64,000 nt of DNA from Bisporella sp. PMI_857 (taxonomy: Eukaryota; Ascomycota; Leotiomycetes; Helotiales; Helotiaceae): positions 1 to 64,000 of the forward strand of contig JAJSPD010000121.1 of assembly GCA_021307315.1 (NCBI GenBank), read 5' to 3'. A program made the position numbers and the translations under genes. Position 1 is the first letter of the stretch. Each line of letters begins with the position of its first letter. Shown piece after piece: positions 47,801 to 59,214 of the stretch. Under the pieces are notes generated by a model that was not told the DNA's origin, made no database searches, and saw only the letters and a list, made by a program, of their open reading frames with translations.

Positions 47801-50389
47801 CAACTTTATTCTAACTATGTCTTTTTTTTTGGATAACCAGTACGCTGGATCCCCTCAGCAGATCACATAATTGTCCTTGACGGTGGGCGAATTATCCAAC
47901 AAGGATCGTTGGAAGAATTGAACGCTTCGGAAGATTTTGTTCATCGTTTTGCATTAGAGGGTAAGGACGAGAGCTTGGTACCTACCACCCAAGGCGAAAA
48001 CGCCGCCCCTCAGGCTGTCTTCAATAATAGGAGCGAGGATGAGGTAGCACTGGCAAAATCCTCGAGAGAGTGGTCTGTTTATGCGTACTATTCTCGCTCG
48101 GTGGGGATAGGCAGTGCTATTATTTATTTCTCCTTCACCTGCGCCAGTGCCGCTTCAAATACATATCAGAGTACGTATTGGCTTATATTGCTCTTCACGG
48201 CTTTCCTTTTTTACTACATAGTATTGGCAAGACTAAAGAAGACAAAGCTAACCTTATTTAACAGCTGTTTGGCTACAAAATTGGGCTTCCTCAACTTATG
48301 GTACCAGTTTGTTGATGTATATGTTGGTCTACGCAGGTTTAGTCTTAACACTGATAATTATTTTTTTCATGATGTGCTAGTAAGTTCCTGCTGGAATCAA
48401 TCTTACCAAAGCAAATTTATTAACTACTATAGCCAATTGATGTGTGTCTTGGTGCCGAAATCCGGGTTGGAGTTGCATAAGAGACAACTGAGGAGCCTTG
48501 TAAAGTAAGTGAAAAAGAGAATAGGCTTAGAAACTACACAAACTGATGTACCTAGCGCACCACTGTCATTTTTCACCTCGACGGACACCGGAGAGATTGC
48601 CAATAGGTATTCGCCTCATACTTTTCACCTATATCGTCACATGCTGATATGTGCTAGATTCTCCCATGACATATTATATGTAGATACAGGTTTGCCAACC
48701 GCATTGCTGAATACATTAGGCAGTAAGGCCCTCCACGGCATCTAAAAAGACATAAAATTGCAAACTTACATATGAGCAGATGCAACCGGCACGGTAGGAA
48801 ACATCGTCGTAATCGTGATCGGTGCGCCGTGGGTAGGTTTATCGCTACCCGTCCTATTTATTATCTTATGGCAGATACAAAATTTCTACCTAAATACCTC
48901 TCGCCAACTGCGATACATGGAACTGGAAGCCAAAGCACCCCTATACACTCATTTTTTTGAGACCCTTGAAGGACTTCATTCAATTCGAGCGTTTGGCTGG
49001 TCAGCACCCTTTCGGAAACAGAATGTTGACTTTCTGAGAAACTCGCAGAAACCGCTGTTTCTATTGGCGGCTATTCAGATATGGCTTCAGTTTGTCTTAG
49101 ACTGTGTCGTTGTGGCTTTAGTCTTAACGGTTTCTTGTCTTTCTGTTACTTTGAGGGGGAATTCGAATGTGGGGCTCGTAGGATTGGCGTTGTTCAATCT
49201 AGTATGTTCACGCCCACCTTCCCTCGCTGCCCCGAACACATGGATTCTGATTCAGACACTATTATGGATTCTAGTAAATCACTGACACTTCTCGAATATA
49301 GATCTCACTTTCTCAAGGTCTCACCAATATCATTGCGAGCTGGACCCAACTCGAAACCTCTATAGCTGCAGTTAGTCGTATACGGGACTTTTGCAAGTCA
49401 ACTCCAATTGAAGAAAACTCGACATCATTGTCCACCCCAGCACCAGATTGGCCCTCTTCTGGCATTATTGCATTCGAGAATGTTTCTGCTGCGTACGAGT
49501 ACGTAGCTATCTACTAAGAAGGGAAGCAGCTGATAAGACTAACATTATCCTTTACTAGGCTGGGTAAAGATTTGGTTCTAAAAGACATATCCTTCTCCGC
49601 CCAATCAGGCCAGAAGATAGGGATCTGTGGGAAGACTGGCAGGTATGTTTTATGTTTCAAGAGTGATGACCGTCTTACAGTATATACTTAGTGGAAAGAG
49701 CTCCTTGGTCCAGACCATCTTCCGACTTCTAGAGATTTCACAAGGAAGAATCCTTATTGACGGTATCGATATCACCAGCATGCCGCGCGACTTGCTGCGT
49801 TCTCGGCTCACCATCTTACCGCAAGACTCATTTTTTGTGCCCGGTACAATCGAACAGAATCTGCTACTAGGCACTGCACTGAAACAAGACGGAGAGAAAG
49901 AGGCACGCAATACGAAAATCCAAGAAATACTCCATGCTCTAAATCTCTGGGACAAAACGCATGAGCTTGGGGGAATGGACGCGGCCTTAGACCCGGAGAA
50001 GATGCTTAGCCAGGGTGAGAGACAACTATTTTGTCTCGCAAGAGCGTTGCTGAATCCATCTCCCATCTTGATTCTGGATGAGGCCACTAGCAGGTACATG
50101 CCCCTTCCTCATGTCATCTTCCGTATCCCTTCAAGCAAAAGCCGACGATCAAGCTAACCAGCCTTGCACCTCTAGCATGGACGCTCAAACAGACGCTCTT
50201 GCCCAGAAAGCACTGCGCGAGTTTTGCGCCCATCGTACAATCCTTTGTGTTGCCCATCGCTTAGATACAATCCTAGATAGTGACCGCGTACTTGTACTAG
50301 ATAAAGGCAGAATAGTTGAAGAGGGAGCGCCAAATGACCTAGTCAATGTTACGGGTTCAGTATTTGGGGGCTTGTTGGGAGACAGATAG
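44817..50389 (+). CDS. ABCC-type (MRP-like) full ABC transporter
   Basis: Nineteen exons join to 1,458 aa: 44817-45071, 45210-45642, 45711-46284, 46346-46374, 46433-46628, 46679-46716, 46764-47205, 47268-47562, 47617-47779, 47841-48170, 48265-48379, 48433-48504, 48556-48606, 48658-48722, 48780-49201, 49302-49498, 49559-49642, 49692-50093, 50176-50389. All phases agree; intron 1 (45072-45209) is the least certain. Domains: N-terminal membrane block (TMD0-like), TMD1, NBD1 (GPVGSGKSTLL, LSGGQKQRL, VILDDVFSGLD), TMD2, NBD2 (GKTGSGKSSLV, LSQGERQLFCLARAL, ILILDEATS, VAHRLDTI). The linker passes through PLSFFTSTDTGEIANRFS, typical of fungal ABCC proteins. These pumps export organic anions and peptides at the plasma or vacuolar membrane. 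Next to the NRPS genes, a role in exporting the product or in self-protection is likely. Every apparent stop falls inside an intron. Confidence 0.92.
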
Positions 50390-51359
50390 TTATGATGAGG
50401 TTCTAAGTTGTTGTTGTCTGGACGCTGTATGTTTTTTGATTGATTTATTTTATTTAAAAGCACAACAAATCGAGAAAGAATCATGATTACTAAATTAAAA
50501 AAAAAATAACGCTGCACTTATGCTTAAGTTTTCTTTGGTATAGCGTTGTTATATAATTTGAATTTATTTTCATTTTTACTGTATACGAATTTAATATAAT
50601 TGGGGTTAAACTTTATAGGGTAAATAGAGTATTAGTGCAAGATAACATAAAAAAGCAAGGCACATAGTAAGGTACTTTTAGTATTACTCTTTATGTTTTC
50701 GTTTTTTTTTATACAAAAGCTAATAATAGTAATAATGATCAAATAAAGTATTAATTGGAAAAAGCGTTTAAAATCCTCTTAATAAAAATTTTAATATGTG
50801 ATTCACAATTATTCTTCACTTTTGCTTGTATCAATTTACAAGTTGTAAATATATTTTGATAATCTAAGGGATATTTGCTTATAAATTATTTATGTTCTGT
50901 TCCTGAATTTAGCGTTTTCCAGCAATGTAGCTATATCATATCATTCACAGTATGATTGATAGTTATATCATGCAGTAGCTTGCTTGCTTATCGTTCAAAA
51001 GCTAGATCTAATCCGGGTGTATCAACCACCTGCTCCGTAAAATCATGCCTTTTCTGATATCGCCCCGGTGTGTCCGCACTTCAAATGCTGTGATGATAGC
51101 ATTTGTGACCCTAAGAAGCACTCCAAGAATGAATGGCTGACTATGAACCAATACCTCTAAGAGAGTTTCAGAACTATATTCCTAGGTTCTTGTCATGACT
51201 ACGCAGCAAAGCGTCATAGTTAAGCACGGCGCGTAACAGAACTTGAGCTCCATGGCCACTATTGTAACATATTAGCGAATTTGAATGTTAACATTGATGT
51301 TTCAGAGCGGCCACTATAAAGGATAAGGGTAGCAGCCTAATTTATGTTATTGCAAAGGG
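50390..51359. other. AT-rich intergenic, no gene recognised
   Basis: About 970 bp, very AT-rich from 50430 to 50980 with several A- or T-runs. The 3' ends of the transporter and the M20 gene lie here. No family motif found. Confidence 0.6.
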
Positions 51360-52818
51360 CTAGCAAGGTACCCACCATTGTTCCTTAGTGCTATGTTCAA
51401 GGGGGGAATGGCTAATCCCGTCTCTACAGGGAATGAATATCATAGCTGTAGGTGTCTTAGTAGCTACCAAGGCACTATCGTGGCCGGCGAATGAGATCAT
51501 CTCCATGACTTTGTCGGAACCGACCTCTTCGACAGCTGCAGAACGAACACATTCCATAGCCAGATCATCGAAGTGGACTACGGGGCTACGCCAAGTGCGA
51601 GTCATCCTGAACGTGAACTTGGAGTTGTCATTTGATATGCGGTCCAATTCTGCTTTTATGGAAGACTCGAATTCATCTAATACCGCTTCTTCTGGGTGCC
51701 TAAAGTCGATAGAAACTTCGGAATAGCCTGCTATCTTATTCACAGAGCTTTTCTCTGTGCGGATCACTCCGACCGTTCCAACTGCGTTGTGCGTAAGGGC
51801 CAACTTCTGAACCAGTGTTATTATCTCAGCTGCTGCCACATGTGCATCGGCTCGATATTTCATAGGTGTCGAGCCAGCATGGCCTTGTTCTCCTGATACT
51901 TCGATGGTGTACCATCTTACACCTTGTATTCCTGTAACAATTCCAATTTCTTTCTGTTGGTCTTGTAATCGTCGTTCCTGTTCGATATGGACCTCGAAAT
52001 GAGCGTTCAGTGGATTTAAGCGAAAGTCTGCTTTGCGAGCGCCTAGATACCCAATCGACAATAAATCTTCTTTCATCGTCGATTCTCGTATTGTATTGGC
52101 GTTGTTGTGCCCTTGGGAGAGTGAAAGGTTGGTGGACCAAACAGCTGAGCCTGTGCACCCTGACACATAACCGGCTCCTTCCCTATAGACGGTATCATTA
52201 CTACTGCCCTTCAAGATTTCCGAGAAGATAAAGAGGATTTTAAGGTATAATTACTCGTTGGTCCAATCCACAGCCGCTATAGGTGCGTATGTCTTAATTC
52301 CCGAATCCTTGATTGTACGCAGAACCTCCAGAGCGGCCAGAACACCAAGAATCCCGTCAAATCTACCTCCTTAAACAAATTCAGCTTAATACATCAATCC
52401 CAGGGTCACCTAAAAAAGGTTGTCTTAAAGAATTATCCATTTTTAACCGGGCATAACCCTAATCAAGGTAGAAAGCAGGGATTATCTAGAATAAGAAGCA
52501 AATCATAGACTAACCATTGAATTGAGTATCAAGATGACTCCCCATCGCAATAGGTGCAAGATCATTGTTGGTACCGGGCAAAACAGCAAATATATTGCCA
52601 ATGGCATCAACACTTACCTCGCACCCAATCTTCCTCGCTTTGGTCATAAACCAATCCCGCACCGCTTTATCATCGTTCGAGAGAGAGAGGCGAGCCATTC
52701 CATACGAGTCTGGCACAGCTCCCCATTCTGCTGTATGGTGAATATCGTTCCACAGTCGTTCAAAGTCAGCTCGCAAAAATGGCCCTCTTGTGTCGAGGGG
52801 AAGTGTTGCACTAGGCAT
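51360..52818 (-). CDS. M20-family N-carbamoyl-L-amino-acid hydrolase / ureidopropionase-like amidohydrolase
   Basis: Three exons (52818-52515, 52369-52255, 52182-51360), 413 aa, near the usual family length. These dinuclear-metal enzymes remove an N-carbamoyl group from an amino acid, or act on allantoate or beta-ureidopropionate. Metal and catalytic motifs are all present: GSHLDTQFNGGRFDG (across intron 1), DWTNEEGAGY (across intron 2), HFEVHIEQ, SGEQGHAGSTPM, SIDFRHPEE, SFAGHDSALV and the C-terminal ISHSPLEH. The ATG at 52818 (MPSATLPLDTRG) is chosen because it is the first ATG in frame. The C-terminus (KEQWWVPC) is short compared with relatives, which usually carry another helix, so a last small exon may be missed. 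Close to the NRPS genes it may release a non-protein amino acid such as a beta-amino acid from a carbamoyl precursor; this is inference. It may instead be ordinary catabolism. Confidence 0.88.
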
Positions 52819-55800
52819 CGCGAATTGAACCCCGAACAAAAGATCGACCCAGCTAACTCTGTACAGTCGAATTGATCGTGGGATACTGCAACTTCGATTT
52901 TAGATATAGGGGAGATCAAAAGTAGAAGCGGTAGAGATAGGATAGAAGCAGTTTTTGCTGCGAATATCCGTTGAGAAAGGCTAAGAATTATGACTGAGAT
53001 GATTTCCTGGAGATTTTAGCGGACGAGTCTTCTGCATATTTATGTAATATGCTACGGTATAATATCTTTTACGATTCTAATCTATGTGGTCTACCCAGAC
53101 TCTTACCGCCATATACATTTAGGCGTCGTGTTGAGTTTTAGGAGCCAGAGGGAATTTGCGTGGCGTAAAAACATTCGAACGTATCCCTCAATCACGCGGA
53201 GTACAGAACAAGCCTAGGTCATTACCATGATGGCACCACTCTCAATATCTCCAGGTCCTGTGGGATTGTTTCAGGTATTACAAGATGCATTCTTACACTA
53301 TCTATGGGAGTGATTCGATTTATGATACTCCATCATTCGTCCAATCACCCGTATCCTATATCAAAGGGTTCAAATGAATAGGGTTCTGAGAAAGGAGAAT
53401 CGGCAATACGAAAAATTTACAAGTGGAGCGCTTGAATCGATTTGTAATCGTGGGCCATCTATGATACCGTTAGGGTATCTGCAAGCTTGAAAATAGTTTA
53501 GCTTGCATAAAATTAACCTTCATATCAGGACTATATGGAATAAATGCATGCAAGTCACATAAAAATGGTGGTGCCACCCAAGAACCACTATTTAACTTTT
53601 AAATTTTAAGATAACAAATTATCGGTGGTACAATGAGCTAAGACAAAATTCGCCGTCTTATAACTCAACGAAGGAAGCTGATCTGCCGACAACTTTTAGC
53701 AACAAGTCCCGGAGTCAGCTTCGATATTGTGGAATGCAACGGCGCGGATATAGAAGTCAAGATTGAAGCGTTGGTGGTGACCATGGAAACCCTTGATCAC
53801 ACTGCTACGAGTTTTATTGAAAGGGGCAAGCAGGTGTACCGCGCGGTAGAGAGTGACAAGAAGCTCAATGAGTGGGTGAGGATACGCTCTTCATTTTTAG
53901 AATTAAGCCACAAACGCCAACAAAAACACTATTTTCTGACTGAGGCAAGGTTGAGACAGCTGACGCCGTATCTTTTACCTGAAACCAGGGAGCTCATGCT
54001 ATGAGGAGGCGTCATCGGCTTTCGTATCAAGTCATGGACAACAGGTCTCGTTCGCAATATCCGCCATCTCGAACGAGGAATGAGGCTCCCAACTTCAGCT
54101 TAACCATTCTGTTCTTGGTGGTAGGCGATCTGCCGTTTACAGACGGCGGAGGTGAGCAAATGGACGCCATGGGCGCACCACTAAACCTTGCTTAGTATTG
54201 CTACGCTGACTATTCTATCCATGACCAATCCCAATCGAGTTCCAAGGAACGTGAATTCAGCCGATACCCGCCTCTGAGGCTAATAAGAGGCAAGTGCAAA
54301 AAGCTTGACCGTTATGCATAATTCCTATGCAGCCATGGCAGAACTGTACCGCAGACAATACAGTATCGGCACAGATGGGACTTGTCAAAACCCATACTCA
54401 TACCCATACCTATTTCCAAAGCAATTCCGACATAGTATGCTTCATATAACGCCCTCGGGCTTCGCCGACCTGGTGCAACGGAGGCTACCGTTTGGGTATA
54501 ATGTCGACCATCAATGCGAAGCACAACATGGCTACGGCGATCATAACACCACACTCATCCTGGTGTCAGACTCGGAGATTTTTTTTGGCGCTGATTGACA
54601 ATGTGCCGAGCCGATGGACTTATTAATTCCTCCACACGGCATTAGTTGGTTAGCGTGTTTGCATATACGATGATTGTCCTAGCTGACACTATTACCCCAT
54701 ACTTACGCCTCATCCGCGCGCTGATCAGCTCCGTGGCGCCACTTGAAGCATTGCCTAGGGCCCTTGTCGCGCTCTTGTGTGGGGCAGTAAATGTGGCTAC
54801 CAACAAGATCCGGCGCATCCGGGACTTCCGGTCCTCCCGGCCTAGGCTGGCAACTTTGCGCAAAACACAGTTTATTTTAATATCACTCAACATTGAGTAA
54901 GTATATATTTACTAACACATAAATTATTTTTATGTAAAATATTATTTAATACGAAACAATATTTGGTCAGAATATAAAATAGCAAAAAGAACCAGTATTT
55001 TTATTGTTATTATTAGTTGATGAAAAAAGTATGTTATAGATTATAAGATACTACTTTATAGGCCCTTTTTTTAACCTATTATATTATGCAACGCTAAAAC
55101 TTATATATGGACATCCTTTGTACAATTAATGAAAGAAATGAAATAGCAACGTAATTTTTACAATGTATGCATTATACTACAAAAGTGCTAAGACTATTAT
55201 CCTAGACAAACAGTGTGGTGTTTTCATTCACAGACAATGATATAGGAGATTGTGGGGATTACAGTGGGCCGCCTCAGCAAAAAATGTGTCATTGTTATGC
55301 AGTTTGTCGGCTTAATGCTACAGGAGTCTCCAGGTCCCTGAGATCTAATGGTTGAGAAGGATAGTGAGCCAGTATCCACCCTATACGGAAATAACTGCTT
55401 AAGCAATATTTAGTCAGGGTTCCTGCATCACATTTTCCAGGGTATGTACAGGACAATGTCCCAATCGGGAGCAATGGCATCAATTTTGGGGGCTATTTGC
55501 AATTCATGTGACACTTTCAGGGTACATTTTTCCTTTCCTGACCGGGCCTTATACTCTCATTCTCACCATCGCCGTCCATTGTGCTTTGGATGTGGTCAAG
55601 AATCAGCTTGATCCGCTTAAATCTCTTCTTGAGGGAGTTTGCAATTTATTATGCATTATATTTGCGCTACCCAAGTGACGATACCGTGCTATGTGCTTTT
55701 TTTTCCTCATCCAGATCCAACAAACCAAGACCGAGCGAGTTGCTAGGCCATGAACGCCTTATTATCTCCCGCAAAGTGTGCAACTTTCTCTTAAGCAGAA

Positions 55801-56039
55801 GCATGGTCATCTTGAACAATGGGTCTAGGATGAGTAAGCTCACCGGGCTCAGCATAAGGAAAAGCTTCTGTGGCGAGATTACCTTGTAATATCAGCACTA
55901 TTTACTTCCCCCGCATGATGATCTTCGCTCAGCTTACCTCCCTTCTCTGTAAAATTCCACTGAGGTATGGGGGCTCTTGGGTCCCTTCTTTGTTCACCCT
56001 TCTCATCCCAGTATGGGGTCAATTTGATTGATTATGCTC
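52819..56039. other. Long intergenic region with unassigned short open frames
   Basis: About 3.2 kb. A + strand frame from 53647 to 54004, about 118 codons with no early ATG (containing KIRRLITQRRKLICRQLLAT and ETLDHTATSFIERGKQVYRA), has protein-like composition but no recognised family. Short frames at 54305-54598 and 54646-54900 likewise show nothing. 54900-55190 is strongly AT-rich, as expected for decayed repeat DNA. No RNA gene seen. Confidence 0.45.
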
Positions 56040-56842
56040 CTACTTTAAAACATTTTCCAGTACCAACTTCGATGTGAAAATAGAGCCTCGCAGCTGCTTG
56101 ATCTTCATATCCTTTGCCTCTACTAATTCCTCCAGTTCATCAATATAAGCAATGGCATCTATGAGCACCTGCGATCGACTCTGCTTCGAGCTGGCACTTA
56201 AGCTCTCACTATCTTCCATCAGATTATCCTCAACTCCCACTTCTAGTCCCCCATCCTCTGTAGATCGTTTCTTCTTGATTTCTTGCAGTCGCGTTTGTAG
56301 TTGATTGAACTTCTCGTTGAGACTCGTGCGGTACCGTTTCTCCACCGAGTAATGTTTCCGTAGTTTCTTCTCACTGGTGACATTACTGTTTTTCCTGGAA
56401 GTATCTTGAAAGAGTAGCTCACTAGAAGCGCAAGCAAATGACTCTGCTATATTACTGTGATCATTCGTGTCCATAACGTTGGAATTAACGATATCATCTT
56501 CGAAGCCATGTAATCCTCTTGTTCCAGGTTGTGTTCTTTGCTGACCGGGTTCTTTCGAGGGGAAATGACGCTCGTCGTCGAAATAACTGGCCGATGACGG
56601 GTAGGCAAAGGTTGGTTGTAGACTTGAATCGTCGTCATGGTTGAAATTATAGCCATTAACTGTAGAGCCATTTCGGTAAAACCCTAGGTTAAGTGAGTAT
56701 TGCGCTGTATAATCCAGTGGGACACAAAGCACTCACCTGAAATCTGCCATGACTCTTCAGTAGGATGAAGATGGCCAAAGGAAGAACACTGCATCACTGT
56801 GAAAGAAGAAGAGGAACACTCTGCATTCCAAGGACTGGACAT
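56040..56842 (-). CDS. bHLH transcription factor with SREBP-like basic region
   Basis: Two exons (56842-56737, 56683-56040) with a 53 nt intron (GTGAGT...CACTTAACCTAG) give 249 aa. The C-terminal half is a bHLH domain: basic region KKLRKHYSVEKRYRTSLNEK and helix 1, an acidic loop of about 35 residues (TEDGGLEVGVEDNLMEDSES), then helix 2 SRSQVLIDAIAYIDELEELV running into a short leucine-zipper-like tail. His and Glu of the basic region predict E-box contact. The Tyr in EKRYR replaces the usual Arg, a hallmark of the SREBP subgroup, which can bind both E-boxes and SRE sites. No membrane segments are present, unlike full SREBPs. The N-terminal half is Ser/Asp/Asn-rich. It is a plausible regulator of the cluster. 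A CACGTG lies 100 bp upstream of its own ATG. Confidence 0.87.
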
Positions 56843-56940
56843 TCTTGCTCTGCTAGTTATGATAGCAGGCTAGACGTCTTGGAAGTTATTCCAAGGCTTA
56901 AAATCTACCATCTCTAACTGGCTACAAAAGTCTGTCTTCT

Positions 56941-56946
56941 CACGTG
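56941..56946. promoter_or_regulatory. Palindromic E-box CACGTG upstream of the bHLH gene
   Basis: A perfect CACGTG about 100 bp before the ATG of the bHLH gene, a suitable place for autoregulation. Predicted from the hexamer only. Confidence 0.35.
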
Positions 56947-58348
56947 AAGAACGGACCACAGCCGGGGAATTGGGATGATACCCCTTACTAGGACGATGAA
57001 CAAAGTTACGTACAGCGTTAGGCCATTTTATGTTTATATACTACGTGTAGGAGGTGACCAAATAATCAAGCTTTTTGTGTCAGTTCTCTGGAATATTCTA
57101 ATCTCAGAACCTTAATGCAGATCGCCAATAAAAGTGCCATACAGATTACTACTGTTCTAGGTATGGTCATTTACAAAGGGATCTTGTTTGCATACAGCGC
57201 ACCTGAGGTGTGCTGTTCACGTGCTGGATGCAGGGACCTAGCAAGCTCATGCAGTCAGCGCTACGGAAGGTTGTCAACCCGGAGCTTTCAAGCTTTAATA
57301 CCACGTCGATGCTTGGTGCTTACATAAAAAGCTTAGGCCTAACTTGAATACTATTTGTTGCCTACTTATAACGTTGATTTACTTTATATATATATATAAA
57401 ATAGTTTTGTATTATTAATGAATACGTATATGTAGTTATTTAAATTATATAAAAAAAGCTTTTTACAACATTTTTGTAATATATTTCATAAGGAGATCTT
57501 GTTTAAATCCATAGTTTTAAATTAGACACAAAATTTCTTTTTTAATATTAAAAAGAATACTTGAAAGCGTTAGAATAGGCTAATAAACCCTTGTAACTGT
57601 TAGCCAACAATTATTTTAGCCCTTTACGGGCATTTTAGATAAAAATAAAAACATTTCATAAATTCGAATCTTATTGGTCAACCTATTGTTTCACGTAATC
57701 TTCCAGAAAAGGCGAAGTGACACCTAGCATACGTGGTGTATTATGTCACGTGCGCCAGGCATCCGCGACACCATGGTATTCACATCCCAAATACCGGCAG
57801 GCGGCGACCTCCGAAGCGCTGTTGTGCCTCTAAATTACGTTTCAGAATTCGCAATCACATCTAAAAGGAGAAAAGAGGGGGATACGTGTTTCGTGTTGAG
57901 GTCATACATGACTTGTGTAACCATTCCTCCCCCTTTCCTTCGTCCTCTCTTCCCCAGCGTTTAGCCGGGGGGGTGGGTACATACACCCCGGATAATTGAC
58001 GCACGAGGCTTTACGGTTGGCTGCCGCGTAACGAAAGTTGGATCCGCGTAATCCTTGTTGGTGAGGATTTGCAAGCACAGAACACACTGAACACACTGCG
58101 CACAAACACGTAACTTTATTAAATGGTTCCTTCCCCATAAATAATGCACTTGGCCCTCAACGTCAATTCACTTTCGCAAAAACAACAAAAACGAAACTAA
58201 TATCCTCTAACTAGCGCATTTACCGCTATTATCACCTGCGATCGCTTCTTTTCTTCCCAAATTCTCACTATCCAAGCCGCGGTCTCCTGCTGTGTTGAAC
58301 GCCAGTGCCGATAAGTCGCAGATCCGTATAGATTACTTACTGCTCACT
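56947..58348. other. Intergenic, partly AT-rich, no gene recognised
   Basis: 57350-57690 is strongly AT-rich. Two more CACGTG hexamers occur near 57218 and 57742. A C/G-rich stretch with GGGGGGGTGGG lies near 57966. 58100-58348 is the promoter of the GPI-protein gene. No coding motif seen. Confidence 0.55.
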
Positions 58349-59214
58349 ATGCTCGGAGCCATCTTATCCGCCGTTTTGACCGCCTCGCTCGTGTCCGGGC
58401 AATCCGTGGTGAATTTGCTCTTAGGAGATTCGTCTATTGGAGACTCTGATATTATAGTTGTGGGAGTGGGAATCCTCCAGGGATCGATTATCGGTGTGGT
58501 GCGTGCGCTAATAATCTCTTGTTGCGTTATAGCCACTAACATGAAAATATAGGATTCAACAGCAACAACCTATGATGTCAACTGTGCTGTAACCGCCCCA
58601 GTTCCATTTCCCTTCACCACACCCGCATGCGTCGGTGGCGATCATGTTACTATTACACAAGGCCGCTCAACCGCGTTTGTAACTGAAGTCTTTGTCACGT
58701 CGAGCCTCTCCAAGTAAGAATCGACTCGCGTCCTAAATCCGCTATCCTTTCTCCTCAGCAACAGTCAGCTAATACAATAAATAGGAATTACCGCCAAGAC
58801 TGCACCTTCTCCACCAGTAACACCGTTACTTGTTCCATAACAAACACTGTCAGCAGGACACTCGTAGTTGATGGAGAGACCAGAACAACCTCATTCACCG
58901 AAGCCAGTTCGGGAGTTAATGCCTCTCCCTTGAACCCGCCTCTATACTTCCCTGTCACGATCACCGCGGGTCAAGAGAAGCTCAACCAGGCTCAAGCGGC
59001 AACTCCCACAACCACCTCAGCCACAACCGCCGCCACAACCGCCGCCACCACCACCCCTGCTCCGACTGGGGGGTCACGCTCTTCAAATACATCAACGACT
59101 ACTCCTTTAACTATCGCGAGTCGCGCATCGTCTGATGGGGCTATTTTGAAGGGGATGTGGGCGCTGATCTCAGCGCTGTTTATTGTTGCGTATTCTGCGA
59201 TGTGGATGATGTAG
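58349..59214 (+). CDS. GPI-anchored cell-surface protein
   Basis: Three exons (58349-58498, 58553-58713, 58785-59214) join to 246 aa; both introns have good branch sites (CACTAAC, GCTAAT). The N-terminus MLGAILSAVLTASLVSGQS is a clean signal peptide, followed by VVNLLLGDS, a start shared with many small ascomycete GPI proteins. The mature part has paired cysteines (YDVNCAV, TTPACVGG, RQDCTF, TVTCS). A Thr/Ala/Pro-rich spacer (about residues 160-210), suited to O-glycosylation, precedes the anchor signal. The C-terminus ASSDGAILKGMWALISALFI and a short tail is a GPI attachment signal. Role: wall surface, exact function unknown. No evidence that it belongs to the cluster. Confidence 0.82.

Noticed and set aside
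44817..50389. The ABC transporter as a pseudogene with many stops
   Set aside because: Eighteen introns with good borders remove every stop and keep phase from start to end. Both ATP-binding sites and signature motifs are intact.
51360..51400. An extra 3' exon for the M20 gene (via GTGGGT near 51375)
   Set aside because: The possible continuation does not resemble the family's C-terminal helix, so the stop at 51360 is kept, with a note that the tail is short.
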